Shown here in pieces: positions 11,412 to 19,475 of a DNA stretch of 64,000 bases (positions are counted from its first letter, which is position 1; the number at the start of each line of letters is the position of its first letter). The notes beneath the pieces were generated by a model. The model searched no databases, was not told the DNA's origin, and saw only the letters and a program-made list of their open reading frames with translations. The stretch lies in contig NZ_FNKG01000001.1 in the NCBI RefSeq assembly GCF_900101675.1, positions 1 through 64,000 of the forward strand, read 5' to 3'. The DNA is from Curtobacterium sp. UNCCL20. GTDB taxonomy: Bacteria; Actinomycetota; Actinomycetes; Actinomycetales; Microbacteriaceae. The position numbers and the translations under genes are program-made.

Positions 11412-13904
11412 TCAGTCGCGCAGGGTCGCCCCGAATCGGTCGCCGGCACGTCGGACAGCGCCGTCACGGGCCTCGGAGGCCTCGGCAGCGGTCAGGGTGC
11501 GGTCCGTGGCGCGGAACCGCAGCGCGAACGTCAGGGACTTCTGTCCCTCGTCCACGCCGGTGCCCCGGTAGTCATCCACGAGCCGAGCATACTCCAACAG
11601 GTCTCCGGCACCACCGCGGACCGCATCCAGTACTTCGCCCGCCGGCACGTCGACACCCACCACCAGGGAGAGGTCCTGCGTCGCCGCCGGGTAGGACACG
11701 ATCGGTGCCACGGACACGAGCTCCGGTGCCGCCCGGACCAGGGCGTCGAGGTCGAGTTCGACGACGGCGACCACCCGCGGCAGGACCGCGGCCTCGGTCA
11801 GCTCGGGCAGGAGTTCGCCCGCGACGCCGACGACGGCGTCACCCACGAGGAGCGATGCCGCTCGGCCCGGGTGCAGGGACGGGTGCGTCGTCTGCACGAC
11901 GTCGAGCTCGACGCCGACGGCCCACGCCACGGTGCGGGCCACGTCGAGGGCGTCCGCGATGCCGTAGGGCTCGGGCTGCACGCCCGGCTGCTTCACGACC
12001 CGGTTGCCGGTGAGCAGTGCGGACACGTGGAACGGCTGCGGCGGCAGGGACGCGTCGAGCGCCGCGAGGGTCTCGCGGTCGGGCAGCGTCCCCCCGTCCG
12101 GCACCGTCTCGGTGCCGAGGGAGACGCCCTGCACGGGCAGGAACACGCGCGAGGTCTCGTACAGCGCGACGTCGACGAGCCCGCGCGAGACGTTCCGTCG
12201 AGCGGCGTCGACCAACGCCGGGAGACCGCTGCGGCGGAGGCGGTTCTGCTCGCTGTCGAGGGCGTTCGCGAGCACGACGCTGGGGCCGCCGTCGCCGTCG
12301 ATGCCCGGGTAGGCGTCCTGCGTGGCCTGCGACACGAACGGCGCCGTGACGACCTCGACGACGCCGTCGGCGGCGAGGGCGGCCGCGACCCGGCGGCGTG
12401 CGAGCTGGTGCGCCGTGAGCCCGCGACCGGGCGGTGCGACCGGCAGGACGCTCGGGATGCGGTCGTAGCCGACGATGCGCGCCACCTCTTCGACGAGCGT
12501 GGTGTCGTCGGTGAGGTCGGGGCGCCAGGTCGGCGGGGTGACCGCGAGGACCTCGCCGTCGACGTCGACCGTCGCGCCGAGCGCACGGAGGGTGTCGATG
12601 ACCTCGGCATCGGTGTACTCGACACCGATCAGCTCGCTGGGGCGCGAGAGGCGCATCGACACGGTCGGCCGCGGGGCGGTGTCGACGAGCGTCGAGCCGA
12701 GTCCGTCGGCGGTGCCGCCGGCGAGTTCGACGAGGAGCTCCACCGCACGGTTCGCCGCGGCCTCGGCGACGAGCGGGTCGACGCCACGCTCGAAGCGACG
12801 CGACGCCTCGCTCGGCAGCTTGTGCCGGCGGGCGGTCCGGGCGATCGACACCTGGTCGAAGCCGGCAGCCTCGATCAGGACGTCGGTGGTGGTGTCCGAG
12901 ATCTCGGTGCGGGCGCCGCCCATCACACCGGCGAGGCCGACGGGGCCGGCGTGGTTGGTGATGACCAGGTCCTCCGGGTCGAGCTTCCGCTGCACCCCGT
13001 CGAGCGTCGTGAGCGTCTCGCCCGCCGCCGCACGGCGGACGCCGAGTCCACCCTCGACCTTCGCCAGGTCGTACCCGTGGAGCGGCTGCCCCAGCTCGAA
13101 CATGACGTAGTTCGTGATGTCGACGGGCAGCGAGATCGAGCGGACACCCGCAAGCGCCAGCCGCGACACCATCCAAGCCGGTGTCTTCACGGTCGGATCG
13201 ATCCCCCGCACCACGCGTGTGACGAAGGTGCTCGCCCCGACGCGGCCGCGGATCGGTGCCTGGTCGTCGACGGTGACCGGGAACCCTTCGCCGGAGCGGG
13301 GCGTGACGCGGTCGACCGGGTCGTGGAAGCTCGCACCCGTGGCGTGGGCGTACTCGCGGGCGACACCGCGCATGCTCATCACGTAGCCACGGTCGGGGGT
13401 GACGTTGATCTCCACCGCGGCGTCGTCGAGTCCGAGCAGGGCGATGGCGTCCTGCCCGACCGCCGGCTCCATGCCGAGGTCGGCGAAGCGGAGGATGCCG
13501 TCGTGTTCGTCGCCGAGACCGAGTTCGCGGGCCGAGGCGATCATCCCGTCGGACACGTGCCCGTAGGTCTTGCGTGCGGCGATCGGGAACGGCCCGGGCA
13601 GCACGGCTCCGGGCAGCGTCACGACGACGAGGTCACCGACGTCGAAGTTGTGCGCACCGCAGACGATGCCGCGGGGCTCGGCTTCGCCGACGTCCACCTG
13701 GCACCAGTTGATCGTCTTGCCGTTCTTCTGCGGCTCCGGCGCACGCTCGAGCACCCGGCCGACGACGATCGGTCCGGTGAGGTCGTAGGTGTGGACGTCC
13801 TCTTCCTCGAAGCCCACCGACACGAGCGCCGCGTGGACGTGCTCGAGGGTGACGTCGTCGGGGAGGTCGACGGACTCGCCGAGCCAACGGAGTGGGACGC
13901 GCAT
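11412..13904 (-). CDS. pheT: Phenylalanyl-tRNA synthetase beta chain
   Basis: Beta subunit of the (alpha-beta)2 enzyme that charges tRNA-Phe. It is 830 residues long, typical for the bacterial form. It shows the N-terminal MRVPLRWLGESVDLP segment, a tRNA-binding-type domain at about residues 40-150, then the B3/B4 editing domain and the B5 domain. A C-terminal anticodon-binding (FDX-ACB) domain has YPAATQDLSLVV and SLTFALRFRATDRTLT. The ATG at 13904 overlaps the pheS stop by one base. Confidence 0.97.
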   Translation of the reverse strand: MRVPLRWLGESVDLPDDVTLEHVHAALVSVGFEEEDVHTYDLTGPIVVGRVLERAPEPQKNGKTINWCQVDVGEAEPRGIVCGAHNFDVGDLVVVTLPGAVLPGPFPIAARKTYGHVSDGMIASARELGLGDEHDGILRFADLGMEPAVGQDAIALLGLDDAAVEINVTPDRGYVMSMRGVAREYAHATGASFHDPVDRVTPRSGEGFPVTVDDQAPIRGRVGASTFVTRVVRGIDPTVKTPAWMVSRLALAGVRSISLPVDITNYVMFELGQPLHGYDLAKVEGGLGVRRAAAGETLTTLDGVQRKLDPEDLVITNHAGPVGLAGVMGGARTEISDTTTDVLIEAAGFDQVSIARTARRHKLPSEASRRFERGVDPLVAEAAANRAVELLVELAGGTADGLGSTLVDTAPRPTVSMRLSRPSELIGVEYTDAEVIDTLRALGATVDVDGEVLAVTPPTWRPDLTDDTTLVEEVARIVGYDRIPSVLPVAPPGRGLTAHQLARRRVAAALAADGVVEVVTAPFVSQATQDAYPGIDGDGGPSVVLANALDSEQNRLRRSGLPALVDAARRNVSRGLVDVALYETSRVFLPVQGVSLGTETVPDGGTLPDRETLAALDASLPPQPFHVSALLTGNRVVKQPGVQPEPYGIADALDVARTVAWAVGVELDVVQTTHPSLHPGRAASLLVGDAVVGVAGELLPELTEAAVLPRVVAVVELDLDALVRAAPELVSVAPIVSYPAATQDLSLVVGVDVPAGEVLDAVRGGAGDLLEYARLVDDYRGTGVDEGQKSLTFALRFRATDRTLTAAEASEARDGAVRRAGDRFGATLRD

Positions 13905-14944
13905 CAGACCACCGTTCCGAACTGCTGCGAGAAGCGGATGTCGCCCTCGAGGAAGTCACGCATGTCGTTCAGGCCGTTGCGGAACTGCAGCGTCCGCTCG
14001 ATGCCCATGCCGAACGCGAAGCCCTGGTACTCGTCCGGGTCGATGCCCGCCGAGCGCAGGACGTTGGGGTTGACCATGCCGCAGCCGCCCCACTCGACCC
14101 ACCGCGCGCCACCCTTGGCGTTCGGCTGCCAGACGTCCATCTCGGCGCTGGGCTCGGTGAACGGGAAGTAGTTCGGGCGCAGACGGATCTGCGCCTCGGC
14201 GCCGAACATCTGCCGGGCGAAGTGCTCGAGCGTCCCGCGGAGGTGCGCCATCGTGAGGCCCTTGTCGATCGCGATGCCCTCGACCTGGGTGAAGACCGGC
14301 AGGTGCGTTGCGTCGAGCTCGTCGGCGCGGTACACCCGCCCCGGGGCGATCACGTAGAGCGGGAGGTCGCGGGAGAGCAGCGACCGCACCTGCACCGGTG
14401 AGGTGTGCGTCCGCATGACCAGGTGGCGCTCGACGGGCTCGACGAAGATCGTGTCCGCCATGGCGCGCGCCGGGTGGTCCGGGTCGAAGTTCAGCGCGTC
14501 GAAGTTGAACCACTCGTGCTCGAGCTCGGGGCCCTCCGCCACTTCCCACCCCATGCCGACGAAGATGTCGGCGACGGTCTCGTTGAGGAGCGACAGCGGG
14601 TGACGGGAACCGGGACCGCGACGGGTCGGGAGCGCCGTGACGTCGACGCGCTCGGCGTCGAGTCGTGCGCGTTCCTCGGCCTCGGCGAGCACGGCTTCCT
14701 GCTCTGCGACGGCCTTGTTGACCTGGCCGCGGGCCTGTCCGACGAGCTTTCCGGCAGCGGCCTTCTGCTCCGGCGGCACGCTGCGCATCGACGCGTTCAT
14801 CCGCGCCAACGGCGACTGCTCACCGGTGTGCTCGGCCCGGGCCTGCTTCAGCTCGGCGACGGTCGTCGTGGCACGGACCGCTGCGAGGGCCTGGTCCACG
14901 GCGTCGGCGACGGCCGATTCGCTGATCTCGAGAGGTTCTGACAC
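13904..14944 (-). CDS. pheS: Phenylalanyl-tRNA synthetase alpha chain
   Basis: Catalytic alpha subunit (class II synthetase). The 346-residue product has an N-terminal coiled-coil region (about residues 1-90). The class II core includes HPLSLLNETVADIF, motif 2 around LRTHTSPVQ-type MRTHTSPVQ, and motif 3 in GFAFGMGIERTL. The GTG at 14944 was chosen because it starts the family N-terminus (SEPLEIS) and a TAGGCT box lies 8 nt upstream. Longer in-frame extensions are not conserved. It forms an operon with pheT. Confidence 0.96.
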   Translation of the reverse strand: MSEPLEISESAVADAVDQALAAVRATTTVAELKQARAEHTGEQSPLARMNASMRSVPPEQKAAAGKLVGQARGQVNKAVAEQEAVLAEAEERARLDAERVDVTALPTRRGPGSRHPLSLLNETVADIFVGMGWEVAEGPELEHEWFNFDALNFDPDHPARAMADTIFVEPVERHLVMRTHTSPVQVRSLLSRDLPLYVIAPGRVYRADELDATHLPVFTQVEGIAIDKGLTMAHLRGTLEHFARQMFGAEAQIRLRPNYFPFTEPSAEMDVWQPNAKGGARWVEWGGCGMVNPNVLRSAGIDPDEYQGFAFGMGIERTLQFRNGLNDMRDFLEGDIRFSQQFGTVV

Positions 14945-14952
14945 GAGGCCCA

Positions 14953-14958
14953 AGCCTA
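14953..14958 (-). promoter_or_regulatory. -10 box for leaderless pheS
   Basis: TAGGCT on the minus strand sits 8 nt upstream of the pheS GTG. No Shine-Dalgarno sequence lies between them. Confidence 0.45.
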
Positions 14959-15033
14959 CCGGCCCCTGGGATACCGCCGTCCTGCACCAGACGGACTGTG
15001 GAGGGATCCGGCGCCGACCCCTCGTGTGGAGGA

Positions 15034-15861
15034 CTACGCCGTCCGGTGCGCGAACGCCGACTCGTACAGGCACACCGACGCGGCGGTCGCGAGGTTCATC
15101 GACTCCGCCTTGCCGTAGATCGGCACCTTCACCGCCCGGTCGACGAGCGCCAGGTCCTCGGCCGTCAGCCCGCGGGCCTCGTTCCCGAAGACCCACGCGG
15201 TCGGACCGTCGAGCATCCCCTCGGCGCGCACCACCGGGAGGTCGTCGCCGGAGACGTCGGCGGCGAGGATCGTGTAGCCGAGGCCGCGCGCACGGGACAC
15301 CGCGTCGGCGAGCGTCACGCCCACCGAGACCGGCACGTGGAAGAGCGACCCGGTGGTCGACCGGACCACCTTCGGGTTGTACGGGTCGACGCTCCGCCCG
15401 GTGAGGACGACCGCGTCGGCGCCAGCGGCATCGGCGGCACGGATGATGGTGCCGGCGTTGCCGGGATCACGCACCTCTTCGAGGATCGCGACGATCCCCG
15501 GGAGGCCGCCACGCGCCTCCAGGCCGTCGGCGGTGTCGGGGAAGACGTCCTTGACCGACGTCGGGAACTGCTGGCACACCGCGACGACGCCCTGCGGCGT
15601 GACCGTGTCCGCCATCGCCTCGAGCACCTGCTCCGTGACGAACCAGGTGTCGACCGGCGCGTCGTCGAGCGCGTAGCGCGCAGCCGCCGTCGGCGTCACG
15701 TACAGCTCACGGAGGAGCTCCGGGCGGTACTCGATCGCCTCGCGCACCGCCTGCGGTCCCTCGAGCAGGAAGAGTCCGGTGTCCGCACGGACGTCCTTCT
15801 TGGACAGGGCGGCGACGGCCTTGACGCGGCCGGCACGGGGGTTCTCGAGGAGATCGCTCAC
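15034..15861 (-). CDS. TrmH/SpoU-family RNA 2'-O-methyltransferase
   Basis: SPOUT-fold SAM-dependent methyltransferase acting on rRNA or tRNA ribose. The 275-residue product has an N-terminal substrate-binding domain (FLLEGPQAVREA near residue 30). The three SpoU motifs follow: VRDPGNAGTIIRAADA, the ADAVVLTG...NPKVVRSTTGS stretch, and NEARGLT with VKVPIYGKAESMNLATAASV. The GTG at 15861 has TAGACT 6 nt upstream, again leaderless-like. The exact target RNA cannot be read from sequence. A dispersed-palindrome half-site lies near 15509-15525, where it encodes GLEAR. Confidence 0.93.
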   Translation of the reverse strand: MSDLLENPRAGRVKAVAALSKKDVRADTGLFLLEGPQAVREAIEYRPELLRELYVTPTAAARYALDDAPVDTWFVTEQVLEAMADTVTPQGVVAVCQQFPTSVKDVFPDTADGLEARGGLPGIVAILEEVRDPGNAGTIIRAADAAGADAVVLTGRSVDPYNPKVVRSTTGSLFHVPVSVGVTLADAVSRARGLGYTILAADVSGDDLPVVRAEGMLDGPTAWVFGNEARGLTAEDLALVDRAVKVPIYGKAESMNLATAASVCLYESAFAHRTA

Positions 15862-15867
15862 GCCACC

Positions 15868-15873
15868 AGTCTA
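15868..15873 (-). promoter_or_regulatory. -10 box for leaderless TrmH-family gene
   Basis: TAGACT on the minus strand, 6 nt before the GTG at 15861, with no ribosome-binding site between. Confidence 0.5.
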
Positions 15874-15897
15874 GGAACGACGCCGGTGGAGGAACGA

Positions 15898-15929
15898 CGA
15901 GACCCCCGCCGGATCCGGCGGGGGTCTCG
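15898..15929 (-). terminator. Terminator of the infC-rpmI-rplT operon
   Basis: A perfect 14-bp stem (arm CGAGACCCCCGCCG) with a 4-nt GATC loop, starting 18 nt past the rplT stop. It insulates the ribosomal-protein operon from the methyltransferase promoter. Confidence 0.85.
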
Positions 15930-15946
15930 TGAGCAGCAGACGCTGA

Positions 15947-16330
15947 CTACGCGGCCTTCGGGGCCGAGGTGTCGGCCGGCAGCGCGTTCTTGGCGGTCTC
16001 GACGAGCGCCGCGAACGTCTCGGGGTTGTTCACCGCGAGGTCGGCGAGGATGCGACGGTCGACCTCGACGCCGGCCAGGTTGAGACCCTGGATGAGGCGG
16101 TTGTAGGTCAGGCCGTTCGCACGGGAGGCAGCGTTGATGCGCTGGATCCAGAGGCGACGGAACTCGCCCTTCTTGGCGTGACGGTCGCGGTACGCGTAGA
16201 CGAGGGAGTGGGTGACCTGCTCCTTGGCCTTGCGGTACAGACGCGAACGCTGGCCGCGGTAGCCCTCGGCGCGCTCGAGGATGACGCGGCGCTTCTTGGC
16301 GGCGTTGACCGCTCTCTTTACTCGTGCCAT
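15947..16330 (-). CDS. rplT: 50S ribosomal protein L20
   Basis: Binds 23S rRNA early in 50S assembly. The 127-residue product shows the family pattern [15 protein letters not shown] at the N-terminus, then [11 protein letters not shown] and [12 protein letters not shown], and ends in an Ala/Pro/Lys extension. It lies 28 nt downstream of rpmI in the universal infC-rpmI-rplT order, and the strong hairpin at 15898 follows it. In other bacteria L20 represses its own operon by binding the leader; no such site was recognised here. Confidence 0.98.
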   Translation of the reverse strand: MARVKRAVNAAKKRRVILERAEGYRGQRSRLYRKAKEQVTHSLVYAYRDRHAKKGEFRRLWIQRINAASRANGLTYNRLIQGLNLAGVEVDRRILADLAVNNPETFAALVETAKNALPADTSAPKAA

Positions 16331-16358
16331 TGATCTATTCCTTTACGTTCTGCGGGGC

Positions 16359-16553
16359 TCAGTGGCCGAGGAGCTTCTTGACGTTCTTCGCGTCAGCCGG
16401 TGCGAGGACCTGGTCCTCGTTGAGGCGGGCCTTGCGCTTGGCAGACTTGACCTCGAGGTTGTGACGCATACCGGCCTGCTGCTTCATGATCTTGCCGCTG
16501 CCGGTGACCTTGAAGCGCTTCTTCGACCCGGAGTGGGTCTTCTGCTTGGGCAT
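16359..16553 (-). CDS. rpmI: 50S ribosomal protein L35
   Basis: Small basic 50S protein. The 64-residue product begins [21 protein letters not shown] and contains the family's Lys/Arg-rich core with RHNLEVKS. Length and motifs are standard. It lies between infC and rplT. About 95 nt separate it from infC. Confidence 0.98.
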   Translation of the reverse strand: MPKQKTHSGSKKRFKVTGSGKIMKQQAGMRHNLEVKSAKRKARLNEDQVLAPADAKNVKKLLGH

Positions 16554-16648
16554 GGTGGTGCCTTTCCGTGGGGTGGATGGGGGGCCGCGCCATTGCGGTT
16601 GGAGGAACTGCGCCGGATCGGTCTGGGGTGACCTGTTCGGCCGGAACC

Positions 16649-17296
16649 CTATTCGGCCGGAGTCTCCGACTGCACGGACTCGGCGGGCGCATCTGCCTCG
16701 TCCTTGCCCTTGGCAGCGTGCTCCGTCGCGCGACGCTCGGCCTTCTGAGCAGCGCGCTTGGCGTTCTGCTCGCCCTTGACGTCGGACTTGTTCTTGAGCG
16801 GGGCGATGATCATCGTCATGTTGCGGCCGTCCTGGGTCGGACGCGACTCGACGACGCCGAACTCAGCGATCTCCTCGGCGAACTTCTGGAGGAGACGGAC
16901 ACCCTGCTCCGGACGCGACTGCTCGCGACCACGGAAGAGGATCATCGCCTTCACCTTGTCGCCACCGAGGAGGAACCCCTCGGCGCGCTTGCGCTTCGTC
17001 TCGTAGTCGTGCACGTCGATCTTCAGGCGGAAACGGACCTCTTTCAGGTCGGTGTTCACCTGGTTGCGACGCGCTTCCTTGGCCTTCTGAGCGGCCTCGT
17101 ACTTGAACTTTCCGTAGTCCATGATCTTGGCCACGGGCGGCTTCGAGTTCGGCGCGACCTCGACCAGATCCAGCTCGGCTTCCTGCGCGAGGCGCAGTGC
17201 GACGGCGATGGGGACAACGCCGACCTGCTCGCCCTGGGGGCCGACGAGTCGGACCTCGGGGACGCGGATTCGGTCGTTGGTACGGGGATCGGTGAT
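16649..17296 (-). CDS. infC: Translation initiation factor IF-3, probable AUC start
   Basis: Prevents premature subunit joining and rejects non-standard start codons. Two-domain product with [12 protein letters not shown] at the N-terminus, the [14 protein letters not shown] linker helix, and the C-terminal domain [18 protein letters not shown]. It has an acidic/basic tail. I place the start at ATC 17296 (215 residues). A perfect AAGGAG lies 6 nt upstream of it and the protein then begins [11 protein letters not shown], as in relatives. A TTG at 17311 is in frame, but the ribosome site would then lie inside the gene. IF-3 genes classically use a rare start for autoregulation. Confidence 0.95.
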   Translation of the reverse strand: MTDPRTNDRIRVPEVRLVGPQGEQVGVVPIAVALRLAQEAELDLVEVAPNSKPPVAKIMDYGKFKYEAAQKAKEARRNQVNTDLKEVRFRLKIDVHDYETKRKRAEGFLLGGDKVKAMILFRGREQSRPEQGVRLLQKFAEEIAEFGVVESRPTQDGRNMTMIIAPLKNKSDVKGEQNAKRAAQKAERRATEHAAKGKDEADAPAESVQSETPAE

Positions 17297-17302
17297 GCGG
17301 AG

Positions 17303-17308
17303 CTCCTT
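17303..17308 (-). promoter_or_regulatory. Ribosome-binding site deciding the infC start
   Basis: AAGGAG on the minus strand, 6 nt from the ATC at 17296. A TGA stop directly upstream of the TTG at 17311 excludes any longer reading frame. Confidence 0.75.
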
Positions 17309-17311
17309 CAA

Positions 17312-17595
17312 TCAGGTGGTGGCCGTCCGGAGCTGTTGCTCTGGACGACGGCACGAGAGAGGAGATCTGACGCACGGATCGGAACCCGTTCGGCAGCCGC
17401 CCGACGCCGACCCCTGCGGGACGGCCGACCGGCGCGGACGCCGGTGGAGCGGTGTGGACCCGGTAGCCTGGTGATGCGCGGCCGCGGGTGGGAGAGACTC
17501 CTCTTTCGTGACGCTGTCGGTGTGTTCGCCCTCGTTCGCACGAGTTCGGGCACGCAGACAGCATCTGCCGCCACACAGTCTAGCAGAGGAGCACC
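17312..17595. other. infC leader and divergent intergenic region
   Basis: About 284 bp between infC (minus) and the DUF1844 gene (plus). A minus-strand TAGACT at 17582-17577 could be the infC -10 box, giving a 5' leader of roughly 270 nt, long enough for ribosomal-protein or IF-3 feedback structures. No -35 box or recognised leader motif was identified. Confidence 0.4.
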
Positions 17596-17958
17596 GTGAC
17601 CGACAGCCCAGCCCCCGACGAGACCACCTCGGACGCCGACGAGGCCGCCCGCGACATCTCGGAGGTGCCCGCGGTCGAGCTCATCAACACCGTCGCCGTG
17701 CACCTGCTCAGTGCCGCGGCCGTGAAGGTCGGCCTGGCGGACGACCCGCAGGAGCAGACCGACCTCGACGAGGCCCGGAAGCTCATCACGGCCCTCGCCG
17801 GGCTGGTCACGGCGGCCGCGACCGAGATCGGCGACCACCACGCGCGGCCGCTCCGCGACGGCCTGCGGTCGGTGCAGCTCGCCTTCCGTGAGGCATCCGC
17901 CATCCAGGACGCGCCGGGCGCGGGTCCGGGTGAGAAGTACACCGGTCCGGTCAACTGA
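17596..17958 (+). CDS. DUF1844 domain protein
   Basis: Small 120-residue protein of unknown function matching DUF1844. An acidic N-terminal stretch (residues 1-22) precedes a helical core with [20 protein letters not shown] and [16 protein letters not shown]. It is commonly found next to infC in actinobacteria, as here (divergent). The GTG at 17596 follows an AGAGGAG ribosome site. No catalytic residues are apparent. Confidence 0.85.
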   Translation: MTDSPAPDETTSDADEAARDISEVPAVELINTVAVHLLSAAAVKVGLADDPQEQTDLDEARKLITALAGLVTAAATEIGDHHARPLRDGLRSVQLAFREASAIQDAPGAGPGEKYTGPVN

Positions 17959-17973
17959 CCAGCGCGACCGGAT

Positions 17974-18021
17974 GACGGCCTGGAGGCCCGTGGCGACGCC
18001 GCCACGGGCCTCCAGTCCGTC
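17974..18021. repeat. Dispersed palindrome, copy 1
   Basis: Inverted repeat with 22-bp arms beginning GACGGCCTGGAGGC and ending GCCTCCAGTCCGTC, separated by 4 nt, with a single mismatch. It lies exactly between two convergent genes (DUF1844 stop 17958, maltokinase stop 18055), so it may also act as a bidirectional terminator. Confidence 0.9.
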
Positions 18022-18054
18022 GTGGGGTCGTTCTCTCGACCGGTGGTCGCCGTC

Positions 18055-19347
18055 TCAGGTCGCGCTGCGCAAGACCAGGCGGGTGACGGCTGCGAGCGGG
18101 ATGCCGACCCAGCCGGGTCGGTTGCGGGTCTCGTAGACGACCTCGTACACGGCCTTGTCGAGTTCGAACGCGTCGAGCAGTTCGCGGTGCTCCCGGAGAT
18201 CGACACCGATCCCGCGCTGGTAGCCGTCGAGGAACGCCGATCGCGCCGCGTGCGCCCACTCGCCCGCGTCGACCGGGTCGTCGTCCTGCGCGAGTGCTCC
18301 GGCGACGTAGTCGAAGGACCGGAGCATGCCGGCGACGTCGCGGAGGGTGACGTCCGGGACGGAGCGTTCGGTGAGCGGTCGGAGCGGTTCTCCCTCGAAG
18401 TCCAGGAAGACCCATCCGCGCGGTTCCGGTGCGGCGAGGACCTGGCCGAGGTGCAGGTCGCCGTGGATGCGCTGCAGATCCGGCCACCCGACGGCTGCGG
18501 CGCGTTCGTAGACGCTGCGGACGGCGTCGACGTGCTCGGCGACGGCGGGTGCCTCACGTGCTGCAGCGTCGAGTCGGGCGTGCATCGTGGCGACGGCGGC
18601 CGCACGACGGTCGTCGCCCGCCGGCTCCGTCGGGAGCGCGCGGGCCAGCGTGCCGTGGACCTCGGCGAGCGCCACCCCGAGCCGTTCGGCGTCGGTCGCG
18701 AACGACGTGCCGGACCGGGCGTCCCGGAGGGCGACGCGCCAGGCGTCCTCGAGGCCGGGGAGGAACTCCTGCGCGAAGGCGAGGTGTCCGCTGGCGGTCC
18801 CCTCGGGCCGGCCGGTGTCGGGCCAGGTGCTGCTGAGGGCGCCGTAGACGTTCGGGACCCGGGCACTGCCGGCCGCGGAGAGGGCGAGCTGCGTCGTGAC
18901 GTCCGGGTTGTCGCCGTGGTGCAGGACACGGAAGACCTTGACGATGACCTGCTCGCCGGAGGCGGTGTCGCAGATGACCGAGGTGTTCGACTGCTCACCG
19001 CTCAGGACGCGGGAGGAGGTGACCGTACCGATCGGGCGGAGGCTGTCCGGGTCGGCGTCGATGCGTTCGGCGAGGCCCTGCACCCACTCGGGGTCGGTGG
19101 TGGCGTCGATCGGTGCGGTCGGGTCCTCGCCGGTCGCCGCGGTGGTCACCGGGGCCTGGTAGAGGACGGGGCCGGTCGGGGCGTCGTCGAGGACGAGGCG
19201 CGTGCCGTCGGTGCGCGAGATGGTGGTGAGCCGCGGCGTGCTGCCCTTCGCGGTGTACCAGCGCTGGTGGGCAATCCACCCCTCGAGCGTGCGGTCGGTG
19301 GGCTCGGTGGTCGGCTCGGTGGCCGCGTCGGGTGCCTCGTCGCTCAT
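18055..19347 (-). CDS. mak: Maltokinase (Mak/Pep2 family)
   Basis: Phosphorylates maltose to maltose-1-phosphate in the trehalose-to-alpha-glucan (GlgE) route. The 430-residue product has the N-terminal segment LEGWIAHQRWYTAKG typical of maltokinases. The kinase catalytic loop HGDLHLGQ and the metal-binding DFEGEP follow, then C-terminal VYEVVYETRNRPGW. The ATG at 19347 has TACGTT 6 nt upstream. It stands alone here, without treS or glgE, which are usual partners elsewhere. The Mak assignment is by motif and architecture; other APH-fold kinases are less likely. Confidence 0.88.
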   Translation of the reverse strand: MSDEAPDAATEPTTEPTDRTLEGWIAHQRWYTAKGSTPRLTTISRTDGTRLVLDDAPTGPVLYQAPVTTAATGEDPTAPIDATTDPEWVQGLAERIDADPDSLRPIGTVTSSRVLSGEQSNTSVICDTASGEQVIVKVFRVLHHGDNPDVTTQLALSAAGSARVPNVYGALSSTWPDTGRPEGTASGHLAFAQEFLPGLEDAWRVALRDARSGTSFATDAERLGVALAEVHGTLARALPTEPAGDDRRAAAVATMHARLDAAAREAPAVAEHVDAVRSVYERAAAVGWPDLQRIHGDLHLGQVLAAPEPRGWVFLDFEGEPLRPLTERSVPDVTLRDVAGMLRSFDYVAGALAQDDDPVDAGEWAHAARSAFLDGYQRGIGVDLREHRELLDAFELDKAVYEVVYETRNRPGWVGIPLAAVTRLVLRSAT

Positions 19348-19353
19348 GCTGCG

Positions 19354-19359
19354 AACGTA
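19354..19359 (-). promoter_or_regulatory. -10 box for leaderless maltokinase gene
   Basis: TACGTT on the minus strand, 6 nt upstream of the ATG at 19347. Confidence 0.45.
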
Positions 19360-19475
19360 CGCGTCGGGCCCTGGAGCGGTGTCGGGTCCTCCACAGGGCG
19401 CGCACGGAGCGGATCCGTCCACAGAACGCGACGACCGTCGGGACGAGCCAGGCGGAGCGGACGACACTCGTCGAC

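Noticed and set aside
17312..17595. Ribosomal leader (L20-type) RNA structure before infC
   Set aside because: The length would allow it, but I could not identify the conserved pseudoknot or stem by eye. Covariance-model scanning would decide.
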